Source: an uncultured Pseudomonadota bacterium (GTDB taxonomy: Bacteria > Pseudomonadota > Gammaproteobacteria > Ga0077536). From it: a DNA stretch of 36,872 bases. The stretch covers positions 1 through 36,872 of the forward strand of contig CACDEI010000010.1 of NCBI GenBank assembly GCA_902551695.1, in the 5' to 3' direction. Under the pieces are notes generated by a model that saw nothing but the letters and a program-made list of their open reading frames with translations, searched no databases and was not told where the DNA came from. The stretch's first letter is position 1; each line of letters opens with the position of its first letter. Made by a program: the position numbers and the translations under genes. Shown here one piece after another: positions 1-7,539 of the stretch.

Positions 1-626
1 ATTTAACTGATGAATGGGTCGATATAGTCGAACAACTTACTTCTTCTAGGTTTAGCCGTGTTCCTTGCTATTCTGGCAATATCGATAATATCGAAGGCGT
101 TCTACATATGAGAAGGATTCGTCAATCTCTTCTAGCTCGCGATGATTTTTCGCTAGATGTTCTCAAATCTCTCATATCCGATGTTTACTTTGTACCATTG
201 ACAACTGACTTATATGTGCAATTGATTAACTTTCAATCAAAACGCGAAAGAATGGCCTTTGTGGTGAACGAATACGGAGACATAGAGGGGCTGGTTACTT
301 TGGAAGACCTGCTAGAAGAAATCCTTGGCGACTTATCGATGGAAACTTCATTAAATTCTCAGGATGTGTTTCCCCAAGACGATGGAACTTTCCTAGTAGA
401 CGGCGCGGCAAACATACGGGAAATAAATCGCATCTTTAATTTTGGACTACCAACCAATGGTCCTAAAACTATCAACGGTCTGATCACGGAAACGATGGAA
501 GACATTCCTGATGTTGGCACTACTTTTTTGATTAACGGAATGAAAATTGAAATAGTAAAGACTTTGGAACGGACCGTCAAAATCGCTCGATTAAGCGCAG
601 ATAATAGCAAACGAAGGGTTAGCTAG
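1..626 (+). CDS. HlyC/CorC family CBS-domain protein, 3' part (5' end outside window)
   Basis: The reading frame is open from base 3, before the ATG at 108 that the ORF track uses, so the gene is truncated by the window edge. The visible protein starts inside a CBS-domain pair (SRVPCYSG..IEGVLH) and continues through a second CBS motif, YGDIEGLVTLEDLLEEILGD. It ends with the small CorC_HlyC domain that follows the CBS pair in this family, with a DDGTFLVDGAANIREIN stretch. Family members have an N-terminal CNNM/DUF21 membrane domain and are linked to Mg2+/Co2+ efflux or membrane integrity; that membrane part is not in the window. The gene converges on radA, with only 8 bases between the two stop codons. 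The family is clear, but the subfamily (YtfL-like or CorC-like) cannot be decided from the C-terminus. Confidence 0.85.
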   Translation, partial: LTDEWVDIVEQLTSSRFSRVPCYSGNIDNIEGVLHMRRIRQSLLARDDFSLDVLKSLISDVYFVPLTTDLYVQLINFQSKRERMAFVVNEYGDIEGLVTLEDLLEEILGDLSMETSLNSQDVFPQDDGTFLVDGAANIREINRIFNFGLPTNGPKTINGLITETMEDIPDVGTTFLINGMKIEIVKTLERTVKIARLSADNSKRRVS

Positions 627-634
627 GGATTAGA

Positions 635-1996
635 TTAGCCATCAACAAAAAGGGCTAACACCTCAGACAAGCGACTCACCACAAAAATCTCCATGTTGTC
701 TGGTGAATTCTTGGGCGCGTTGCCTTTTGGCACGATGGCTTTTTCAAAACCTTGCTTATGAGCTTCCTTTATTCTCAAGACTCCTCCACTAACAGGTCTT
801 ACCTCTCCTGCTAAACCGAGCTCTCCGAAACAAACGGTATCAGATGGAAAAGGTCTATTGCGTAGACTAGATAGAATAGCTAATAGAATGGGTAAATCAG
901 CGCCGGTTTCTGTTAAACGCATGCCTCCCACAATATTGGCGAATACGTCATACGCGCTGGTCGACACATCTCCATGCCGACTAAGAATAGCAAGCAACAT
1001 TGCAACCCTGTTTTGTTCTATGCCTACAGTCAGCCGCCTCGGTACCCCAGAGGAACTTTTATCTAATAACGACTGCACCTCTACCAGTATTGGTCTGGTT
1101 CCCTCTATACTAGCCGCAACGACGCTCCCACTGACTGGTTTTTCATGTCGTGATAGCAAAATAGAACTCGGGTTAGAAACCTCTCGAAGTCCTCCGTCAG
1201 TCATAAAGAAGACACCAATCTCATTTACAGTCCCAAACCTGTTCTTAATTGCCCTCACTATTCGATACCTACCATCTGAGTGTCCTTCAAAATAAAGGGT
1301 AACATCAACCATATGTTCCAAAATCCTTGGTCCAGCTATGGCTCCTTCTTTGGTAACATGCCCTATTAAAAAAAAAGCAATGTTCTTCTGCTTGGCTAAT
1401 TTGACAAATCTAGCTGCACTCTCTTTCACCTGGCTAACAGAACCTGGAGATGATTGAGATTCCTCATTTACCATAGTCTGTATAGAATCGATTACTATCA
1501 CATCTGGCTTCAATCGCTCGATTTCAAGTAATATAAGATTGACGGAGGTTTCTGCTAAGACTTTAAAGTTCAAATCTCTAAGGTTCAGGCGATCAGCCCG
1601 TATTTTTATCTGGCTCGGAGATTCTTCACCAGTGACATAAATCGTTTTGAGTCTTTGATCTGAGCTCATCATGCCGATACTTTGCATTAGTATAGTTGTT
1701 TTACCAATTCCCGGATCGCCTCCCAGCAAAACGACTGAACCAGGAACTAATCCACCGCCTAAGACACGGTTAAATTCTCCTATCCCAGTATCTACTCTAA
1801 CGACTTTTTCGGTCGATACCTCTGAAAGATCTTGTGCTTCTGAGGTTTTTCCGAGGAAACCTATATTTTTAGGTTGAGATAAAGAGGTCACCTCCTCAAG
1901 ACAATTCCAGCTTTGACAATCCGGGCATTGTCCTACCCATTTACTATGAACGCTTCCACATACAGAGCAGACATACTTTTTATTCGCCGCTTTCAT
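635..1996 (-). CDS. radA: DNA repair protein RadA
   Basis: RadA is a RecA-like ATPase that processes recombination intermediates by promoting branch migration and DNA unwinding. Features appear in the expected order: an N-terminal zinc finger (C10, C13, C25, C28), Walker A GGDPGIGKT at about 92-100, Walker B VIVIDSIQT at about 167, the RadA-specific KNRFG motif at 251-255, and a C-terminal Lon-protease-like domain. The length, 453 residues, is normal. The start ATG overlaps the stop of alr by 4 bases, so this is the last gene of a dnaB-alr-radA run and is probably translationally coupled. The zinc-finger cysteines near the N-terminus support this start. Confidence 0.97.
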   Translation of the reverse strand: MKAANKKYVCSVCGSVHSKWVGQCPDCQSWNCLEEVTSLSQPKNIGFLGKTSEAQDLSEVSTEKVVRVDTGIGEFNRVLGGGLVPGSVVLLGGDPGIGKTTILMQSIGMMSSDQRLKTIYVTGEESPSQIKIRADRLNLRDLNFKVLAETSVNLILLEIERLKPDVIVIDSIQTMVNEESQSSPGSVSQVKESAARFVKLAKQKNIAFFLIGHVTKEGAIAGPRILEHMVDVTLYFEGHSDGRYRIVRAIKNRFGTVNEIGVFFMTDGGLREVSNPSSILLSRHEKPVSGSVVAASIEGTRPILVEVQSLLDKSSSGVPRRLTVGIEQNRVAMLLAILSRHGDVSTSAYDVFANIVGGMRLTETGADLPILLAILSSLRNRPFPSDTVCFGELGLAGEVRPVSGGVLRIKEAHKQGFEKAIVPKGNAPKNSPDNMEIFVVSRLSEVLALFVDG

Positions 1997-3060
1997 ACCA
2001 TGATTTCTCTATGACGAGAACGCCTACGAACACTACAGAGCAACTCATAGGGGATAGTGTCCAGTGCGGTAGACACCTCCTCAACTGGCAGGTTTTTTCC
2101 CCATAACGTTACTTCGTCACCAACATTTGGATTTTCCACCCCTCTTAAGTCTAGTATCATCATATCCATCGAAGAGCTAACGATCTTTGCCCTGGCATTC
2201 CGCACCAAGACTGGTGGTCCAGTCTCTAGCCTCCTCGGGTAACCGTCCGCATAACCATAGGCGGCTACACCAATTGTCATATCTTCAGGACAAACGTAAT
2301 CACCTCCATAGCCGACAGGCTCCCCCGCTTTAACATGTCGCACGCTTATTAGGTTTGAAAGAACTCTCATGACAGGTTTAAGACCCAAGCTTTCTGCCGC
2401 AACTCCGGGAAAGGGAGAAACACCATACAAGATCAGACCCGGTCGTACCCAATCAAAATAAGAAGAACGCCACTTCAACACACCCCCAGAATTCGCTAAA
2501 GACTTTTCATCAGAGTATTCGAGGGTAACATCACCAAACTTTTTTATTTGCTCCTCCACACTCAAATTATTTGGCAAATTCGCATTTGCTAAATGACTCA
2601 TTAAAATAATATTATCGGATAACGGCCTAAGTTTTTTATAGGCATCGTCTAGCGCAGCGGCATCAAAGCCCAGACGATTCATTCCGGTATCAATTTTTAG
2701 CCAGATGGCAGAAAGGGTCAGTCTGGACTCTCTCAATATTTCAATCTGGGCATGACTGTGAACAACTGGCTCTAAACGCAATTCTCTAATTATTTCTAAC
2801 TCCCTTTTATCAAAAAACCCTTCGAGAAGGACTATTCTATGAGGTATGTTTAACTCTCGTAGTACAATTGCCTCTTCGGTTGACACCACACCAAAAGCAT
2901 CTGCATTGCCAAAACCCTTTGCGATTAGGCCTAATCCATGTCCGTAGGCATCAGCCTTTACTACTGCTAAAATCTTAGAAGAACCTATTAGGGATTGAAC
3001 AGTTGATAAATTGTGCGTTGCTGCGGAAACGTCTATCTCAACTCTCGCTGGACGACTCAT
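1993..3060 (-). CDS. alr: Alanine racemase
   Basis: This PLP enzyme interconverts L- and D-alanine and so supplies D-Ala for peptidoglycan. The PLP lysine lies in the N-terminal barrel motif AVVKADAYGHG (K35). The second catalytic base, a tyrosine, lies in the GYADGYPRR motif (about Y270). The length of 355 residues fits the family. The gene overlaps dnaB upstream and radA downstream by 4 bases each (ATGA junctions), which suggests coupled translation. dnaB-alr is a common gammaproteobacterial order. Confidence 0.97.
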   Translation of the reverse strand: MSRPARVEIDVSAATHNLSTVQSLIGSSKILAVVKADAYGHGLGLIAKGFGNADAFGVVSTEEAIVLRELNIPHRIVLLEGFFDKRELEIIRELRLEPVVHSHAQIEILRESRLTLSAIWLKIDTGMNRLGFDAAALDDAYKKLRPLSDNIILMSHLANANLPNNLSVEEQIKKFGDVTLEYSDEKSLANSGGVLKWRSSYFDWVRPGLILYGVSPFPGVAAESLGLKPVMRVLSNLISVRHVKAGEPVGYGGDYVCPEDMTIGVAAYGYADGYPRRLETGPPVLVRNARAKIVSSSMDMMILDLRGVENPNVGDEVTLWGKNLPVEEVSTALDTIPYELLCSVRRRSRHREIMV

Positions 3061-4421
3061 TCGCTTTCGCCTTCCCTATATTCGGGTGCTTTGTTCTCGA
3101 AATTTGTATGCTCGCCTCTAAACCTAAGCTGAACCTTTCCGGTCGGGCCATTTCGATGCTTTCCTATAATTATGTCTGCGAGACCTTTCTTTTCAGTTTC
3201 TTCATCATAAACTTCTTCTCTATATATAAACATGATTAAATCGGCATCTTGCTCTATGGCCCCGGATTCTCTTAAATCTGACATCAAAGGAGTTTTATCT
3301 TGTCGGAGCTCGAGCGCTCTATTTAATTGTGATAGTGCAATGATTGGGCACCCGATTTCTCGTGCTAGCGCTTTCAGGCTACGCGAGATCTCTGCAATTT
3401 CTGTCGCTCTATTTTCTGTCGCCCTAGACACCTGCATTAATTGCAAATAGTCGATTACGACCAATCCTAAACCTTGATCTCTCTTTAACCTCCTGCAACG
3501 AGACCTTATTTCATTTGGATTTAGAGCGGGAGTATCATCAATAAATAAATTAACGTTTTCATCAAGCAACTGGACAGCAGAAGTTAAGCGCGGCCAGTCA
3601 GCCGCGGCAACTTTACCTGTGCTGATTTTTTTTTGGTCGACACGAGCGAGGGAGGCAAGCATCCTCATAGCAATCTGCTCTTTGGGCATTTCCATGCTGA
3701 AGATAACAACTGGAACATGTTGTTTTATGGCTGCAGAGCGAGCAATATTCATAGCGAAAGCGGTCTTTCCCATCGAAGGTCGGCCAGCCACAATCACCAG
3801 GTCTGAGGGTTGTAAGCCATTTATCATATCATCTAATTTATGGAAGCCAGTTTGTACGCCTGTTGGCTTACCTCCGTTCGCGAAAAGCTCTTGGACCCGA
3901 TGAAGGGCGGAGTCCAAGAGACCTTTCATGCCTTCGTAAGTCTTCGTCCCCCTTTCTTCTCTCTCGGCAATTTTGAAGACAAGAGATTCAGCTTCCCCTA
4001 AAAGCTCCTCCTGAGAACGCCCTTCAGTTCGAAAAGCACTCTCAGTGATGGTACTGGCAGCATTTATCAACTCTCTTAGTACTGACTTCTGCCTCACTAC
4101 TCTTGCATAAGCGCCTATATTTGCTGCACTTGGAGTGTTCTGAACTAAATTCGAGAGATACCCCATACCTCCCACCTTCTCTAGTTCTTGTCGATTATCC
4201 AACCACTCTCCTAACGTAATAACATCGAAAGGATTATCTTCTAATGAAAGATTCTGTATAGCCGAATAAATTTTTGAATGGGCAGCTCTGTAGAAATCGG
4301 TAGAGTCTATGATGTCGGAAACAGTTTCCCAAGCCTCGTTTTGAAGCATTAGCCCACCTAATACCGACTGCTCAGCATCGATAGAATGAGGTGGGATTTT
4401 CAGTTCATCTTCAGCGGCCAC
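3057..4421 (-). CDS. dnaB: Replicative DNA helicase DnaB
   Basis: DnaB is the hexameric 5'-3' helicase of the replication fork. The N-terminal domain starts PPHSIDAEQSVLGGLML (about 10-26). The RecA-like C-terminal domain has Walker A GRPSMGKT (about 213-220), a Walker B-type VVIDYLQLM and the late motif SDLRESGAIEQDADL. The 454-residue length is typical and no intein is present. It lies 38 bases downstream of rplI and overlaps alr by 4 bases. A C-terminal EYREGESE tail ends the protein. Confidence 0.98.
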   Translation of the reverse strand: MAAEDELKIPPHSIDAEQSVLGGLMLQNEAWETVSDIIDSTDFYRAAHSKIYSAIQNLSLEDNPFDVITLGEWLDNRQELEKVGGMGYLSNLVQNTPSAANIGAYARVVRQKSVLRELINAASTITESAFRTEGRSQEELLGEAESLVFKIAEREERGTKTYEGMKGLLDSALHRVQELFANGGKPTGVQTGFHKLDDMINGLQPSDLVIVAGRPSMGKTAFAMNIARSAAIKQHVPVVIFSMEMPKEQIAMRMLASLARVDQKKISTGKVAAADWPRLTSAVQLLDENVNLFIDDTPALNPNEIRSRCRRLKRDQGLGLVVIDYLQLMQVSRATENRATEIAEISRSLKALAREIGCPIIALSQLNRALELRQDKTPLMSDLRESGAIEQDADLIMFIYREEVYDEETEKKGLADIIIGKHRNGPTGKVQLRFRGEHTNFENKAPEYREGESE

Positions 4422-4459
4422 GCTACTTCTGTTTTTTTGTATCTGTTGCTTCTAGAACC

Positions 4460-4921
4460 TTAGGCAGATGAAGAATCTTCAGGGCTAATGGTTAGATTAA
4501 TCTTAACAGTAATGTCGGGATGAAGCCTTACATCTACTTCGTGAGTACCAGCTTCTCGCAACGCTCCGTTTGGTAACAAAATTTCCTTTTTTTCTACGGC
4601 TACTCCAGCTTTAACAATAGCTTCCGCTATCTCTTGCGTCCCAACCGACCCGTACAATTTGTTCTCCTCTCCAACTCTAGCGGAGATATTTAATTCAATC
4701 GGCGCCAAGGCCTCAGCCTTACCCTGAGCAGCCTCTAACACCTCTTTCTGACCTTTTTCTAATTCTATTCGTCTACTTTCGACTTTTTCAAGATTTTCGG
4801 CATTTGCTATAACAGCCTTTCCGGTCGGCAATAGAAAGTTTCTACCATATCCTGAGCGAACGCTTACTTTATCCCCAAGTTCTCCCAACCCCCCTATTTT
4901 TTCTAATAAAATAACGTCCAT
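4460..4921 (-). CDS. rplI: 50S ribosomal protein bL9
   Basis: The protein has the bL9 N-terminal signature MDVILLEKIGGLGELGDKVSVRSGYGRNFLLPTGKA. A central charged helix (about 45-75) and a C-terminal domain binding 23S rRNA follow. The 153-residue length is near the usual 147-150, with a short acidic tail. It sits between the DUF2232 gene and dnaB, as in Pseudomonas-like genomes. Confidence 0.98.
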   Translation of the reverse strand: MDVILLEKIGGLGELGDKVSVRSGYGRNFLLPTGKAVIANAENLEKVESRRIELEKGQKEVLEAAQGKAEALAPIELNISARVGEENKLYGSVGTQEIAEAIVKAGVAVEKKEILLPNGALREAGTHEVDVRLHPDITVKINLTISPEDSSSA

Positions 4922-5015
4922 ACGATACTCCGTCTAATCAATTTATATACGTGATATTGTCTGGGAAGAATGTAACATAAATTAGCATATCCATCTGCCC
5001 TTTTGTTACCAATCT

Positions 5016-5933
5016 TCATTCATCTTTCTTATTAGCGGTCTGCCTTAAAGCACGAAAATCTGTCAGGGTATCGAAGATGCCAGTAACCGCTAGGATGAAC
5101 CCCACAACCTGAGGAACTAAAAATAAGAAAACATACACTCCTACTAACCAACCAACAGATAAACCCTGCATGTGGTTGCGGAAGTGCACCACTGACAAAC
5201 CTTGGAAGCTGAAAAAAACTAATAATATGGCAAGCAAATCTCCCGTTAGAGGCAGTTCAGAGCCACCTGCCCGCTGAAAGACATTGAGTATAATCACTAC
5301 CAGTAAAAGCCAAAGCCAAAACGTCGACAATTGGATTTTTTTGAACTCTTCGGCAAAACCACCTGGATTGTAAAGCTTAGATTGTAAATATCTGGCATAA
5401 AATAGGGTTACAATCAAGGCGCACTCTAAAAATATGAGCCACCAGATATGGATTTGTCCGCTCAAGTGTCGAACCTGTGCAGCAGAAAAGTCTAGTGCCG
5501 CTTCAGCAGAAATTATGTCAACGACCGCCTGTATTTTATTTGTCCAGAATCCCTGCAGATCACCCACAACAACACGAAAAAGGAGCGAATAGCCCGCAAT
5601 CAGCAATGCGATTAAAACGAAACTAAACTGATAATTCTGGCTCTGCCTTAATGGATAAGCCAGCATAATCAATGGCAACCACATCATTAGGGGAAAGACT
5701 ATTCCAATTAGGCTCTGATTGAACGCCAATATACTAAAGCCACAATAGAGGACAGAGGCACTGATCGTTATCTTCAGTCCTTCAGTATACCCCTGTCTAA
5801 GCGTGACCAGAGCAATAATTGCAGAACTAATCACGAAAAAAGGTGCAAATAAAAGGCCGAGCAATAGAAAGAGGAGCACGACCGAAATTGCCGCTAGAGG
5901 CCCACTCATCGCAAACCGAGCGACCCGTTCCAT
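5016..5933 (-). CDS. DUF2232 family integral membrane protein
   Basis: This 305-residue, strongly hydrophobic protein has about eight membrane segments. They start with AAISVVLLFLLLGLLFAPFFVI near the N-terminus and end with VGVYVFLFLVPQVVGFILAVTGIF before a charged tail (RALRQTANKKDE). The composition and the position between rpsR and rplI match the DUF2232 (YybS-like) proteins found there in many gammaproteobacteria. Its function is not established. It resembles S-component or transport-like membrane proteins, but no substrate can be named. The gene lies 40 bases downstream of rpsR on the same strand, so it is probably cotranscribed with the ribosomal protein genes. Confidence 0.85.
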   Translation of the reverse strand: MERVARFAMSGPLAAISVVLLFLLLGLLFAPFFVISSAIIALVTLRQGYTEGLKITISASVLYCGFSILAFNQSLIGIVFPLMMWLPLIMLAYPLRQSQNYQFSFVLIALLIAGYSLLFRVVVGDLQGFWTNKIQAVVDIISAEAALDFSAAQVRHLSGQIHIWWLIFLECALIVTLFYARYLQSKLYNPGGFAEEFKKIQLSTFWLWLLLVVIILNVFQRAGGSELPLTGDLLAILLVFFSFQGLSVVHFRNHMQGLSVGWLVGVYVFLFLVPQVVGFILAVTGIFDTLTDFRALRQTANKKDE

Positions 5934-5973
5934 TAACTTCGCTCCAAATCCCTAAAAAGGTTTCCGGAACTAC

Positions 5974-6201
5974 TTAGTGTCCATCGCAATAAGGCAAAAG
6001 AGCAAGATATCTCGCTCGTTTCACAGCGACAGATAATTGACGTTGATAGTGCGGCTTTGTCCCTGATATCCGGCTCGGAACAATCTTTCCACTTTCAGTC
6101 AGAGAGCCCTTTAACAAGGCTAGATCCTTGTAATCTATTTCACTAATTCCCTCAGCGGTGAATTTACAGTATCTTCTTCTTCTCTGGAATTTAGCCATCA
6201 T
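5974..6201 (-). CDS. rpsR: 30S ribosomal protein bS18
   Basis: This 75-residue basic protein has the bS18 pattern, including [20 protein letters not shown] and [19 protein letters not shown], ending in the usual [11 protein letters not shown] region. It binds 16S rRNA as a heterodimer with bS6. The start overlaps the end of rpsF by 11 bases. No priB lies between rpsF and rpsR, unlike enterics. Confidence 0.98.
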   Translation of the reverse strand: MMAKFQRRRRYCKFTAEGISEIDYKDLALLKGSLTESGKIVPSRISGTKPHYQRQLSVAVKRARYLALLPYCDGH

Positions 6202-6652
6202 GGTTCTCCTTGACTTCTTCAGCGTCTGCTAGGGCATCTGCTTCTACTGGTTCTGCCTTGGGCTCATCAGCACCATTAGTCCTATCACTGGCTTGTCGAG
6301 GACTACTTTCGCTTTCTTTAGGCGTTTGTTCATCCTTACTTTGAAATATAGGTGAGGCATCGGTTATTTTTCCAGGCCTTCGCACTACTAAATGTCTTAA
6401 AACAGCATCGTTAAAGCGGAATGCGCTGGTAAGCTCATCTAACGCCTGACTTCCGCACTCTATATTCATCAAGAAATAATGCGCTTTATGTATTTTATCG
6501 ATTGGATATGCCAAGAGCCGGCGTCCCCAATCCTCGGTTCTATGAACAGAGCCGCCTGAAGCCTCTATCATCGACTGATATCTCTCGGCCATCGCGCTCG
6601 CTTGATCGCTCTGATCGGGATGGACCAAGAACACTATTTCGTAATGCCTCAT
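6191..6652 (-). CDS. rpsF: 30S ribosomal protein bS6 with acidic C-terminal tail
   Basis: The bS6 core is clear: [17 protein letters not shown] at the N-terminus, [30 protein letters not shown] and [12 protein letters not shown]. The core ends near residue 100. A roughly 50-residue polar and acidic extension follows ([33 protein letters not shown]), longer than the acidic tail of E. coli S6 and probably disordered. It is the first ribosomal gene of the run. Upstream lie a promoter-like sequence and a hairpin in the leader. Confidence 0.97.
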   Translation of the reverse strand: MRHYEIVFLVHPDQSDQASAMAERYQSMIEASGGSVHRTEDWGRRLLAYPIDKIHKAHYFLMNIECGSQALDELTSAFRFNDAVLRHLVVRRPGKITDASPIFQSKDEQTPKESESSPRQASDRTNGADEPKAEPVEADALADAEEVKENHDG

Positions 6653-6675
6653 ATTTTCTCCCCTAGGTTTTTTTA

Positions 6676-6703
6676 GCTTCCCGACAAAATTTTGCGGTGA
6701 AGC
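6676..6703 (-). promoter_or_regulatory. Hairpin in the rpsF leader, possible S6:S18 regulatory element
   Basis: In the minus-strand transcript the sequence folds as GCUUC-A-CCG-CAAAAUUUUG-U-CGG-GAAGC, a near-perfect hairpin with one bulged base on each side, 24 to 50 nt upstream of the rpsF start. rpsF leaders in many bacteria carry a hairpin bound by the S6:S18 complex, with a key CCG. Here a CCG is present but appears paired, so the match is only suggestive. There is no U-run after it, so it is unlikely to be a simple terminator. Confidence 0.3.
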
Positions 6704-6733
6704 AAGGAGTTGTAGATGTTTTTTAAGGAGAGT

Positions 6734-6762
6734 ATTTTATTTTATAAACAATATTAATGCAA
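6734..6762 (-). promoter_or_regulatory. Candidate promoter of the rpsF operon
   Basis: On the minus strand TTGCAT and TAAAAT are separated by 17 bases, a sigma70-like arrangement with a good -10 and weak -35, about 80 bases upstream of rpsF. It lies in the 125-base gap after rlmB. No start site data are available. Confidence 0.4.
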
Positions 6763-6777
6763 AGTTTTCCTGCCACC

Positions 6778-7539
6778 TTAACTCATCTCTGATGAGCTTA
6801 TCCGCTGTCTTAACGCCTCATAAATTAAAACAGTCGCCGCGTTAGATACATTCAAGGATGATAACTCCCCCCCAGAAGGTAGCGACACCACAATGTCACA
6901 AAGGTTTCTAGTCAACTCTCTTATTCCTGAGCCCTCGTTTCCCACGATTATTGCAGTCGATAACGAAAAATCAACATCATAAAGACTTCGATCACCCGCT
7001 TCTGCGCTTCCTATTAGCCAAATACCTATTTTTGATAACTCACGAAGAGCATTTGCCACATTCGGAACTCTAACCAGTTTAAGAACATCCAAAGCCCCAC
7101 TGGCGGCCTGAGCAACGGCACTCGTTATTTGCGCGCTATTGTTATTAGGATATATGACTGCGTCGGCACCTGCGCATGCCGCCACTCTAAGACATGCCCC
7201 AAAGTTTCCTGGATCTTGAATTCTGTCTAAGACCAAAATTAATGGATTCTTTCGCTTTTTATCCCCCAGGTTATTGAGAAACTCTTTAAGGGGCGTCAAG
7301 TTTGGCAGTTTTCTCTTTAGAACGACGCCGTGATGGCCATCTCCCCCATAAATTTTAGTTAAAGTTTTCCTATCGACAAATTGGGGCCTTAAGCCTGCCG
7401 TCGCTATCACCGCTTCGCGCTCGATAAAGCTACTTCTATTCTCTTTGGAAAGTAGCCAGATTTCTCTGCAAAGGTGAGGGTTTCGCTCCAATGCCATCAA
7501 AGCTGAGTGCCAACCACCGACCAAGATATCCTCTGTCAT
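6778..7539 (-). CDS. rlmB: 23S rRNA (guanosine-2'-O-)-methyltransferase RlmB
   Basis: This SPOUT-class methyltransferase 2'-O-methylates G2251 (E. coli numbering) in the P-loop of 23S rRNA using SAM. It has an N-terminal substrate-binding domain (about 1-80) and the three trefoil-knot motifs: VLDRIQDPGNFGACLRVA with the catalytic asparagine-arginine elements, IIVGNEGSGI, and SLPSGGELSSLNVSNAATVLIYE. The length of 253 is usual. It overlaps the end of rnr by 4 bases, the classic rnr-rlmB pair. A TrmH-family enzyme with another target is the only alternative, and the context argues for RlmB. Confidence 0.95.
   Translation of the reverse strand: MTEDILVGGWHSALMALERNPHLCREIWLLSKENRSSFIEREAVIATAGLRPQFVDRKTLTKIYGGDGHHGVVLKRKLPNLTPLKEFLNNLGDKKRKNPLILVLDRIQDPGNFGACLRVAACAGADAVIYPNNNSAQITSAVAQAASGALDVLKLVRVPNVANALRELSKIGIWLIGSAEAGDRSLYDVDFSLSTAIIVGNEGSGIRELTRNLCDIVVSLPSGGELSSLNVSNAATVLIYEALRQRISSSEMS

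Noticed and set aside
635-658. Possible terminator TTAGCC-loop-GGCTAA between the CorC gene and radA
   Set aside because: The stem is only 6 bp with a 12-base loop, lies inside the radA 3' end and has no T-run.
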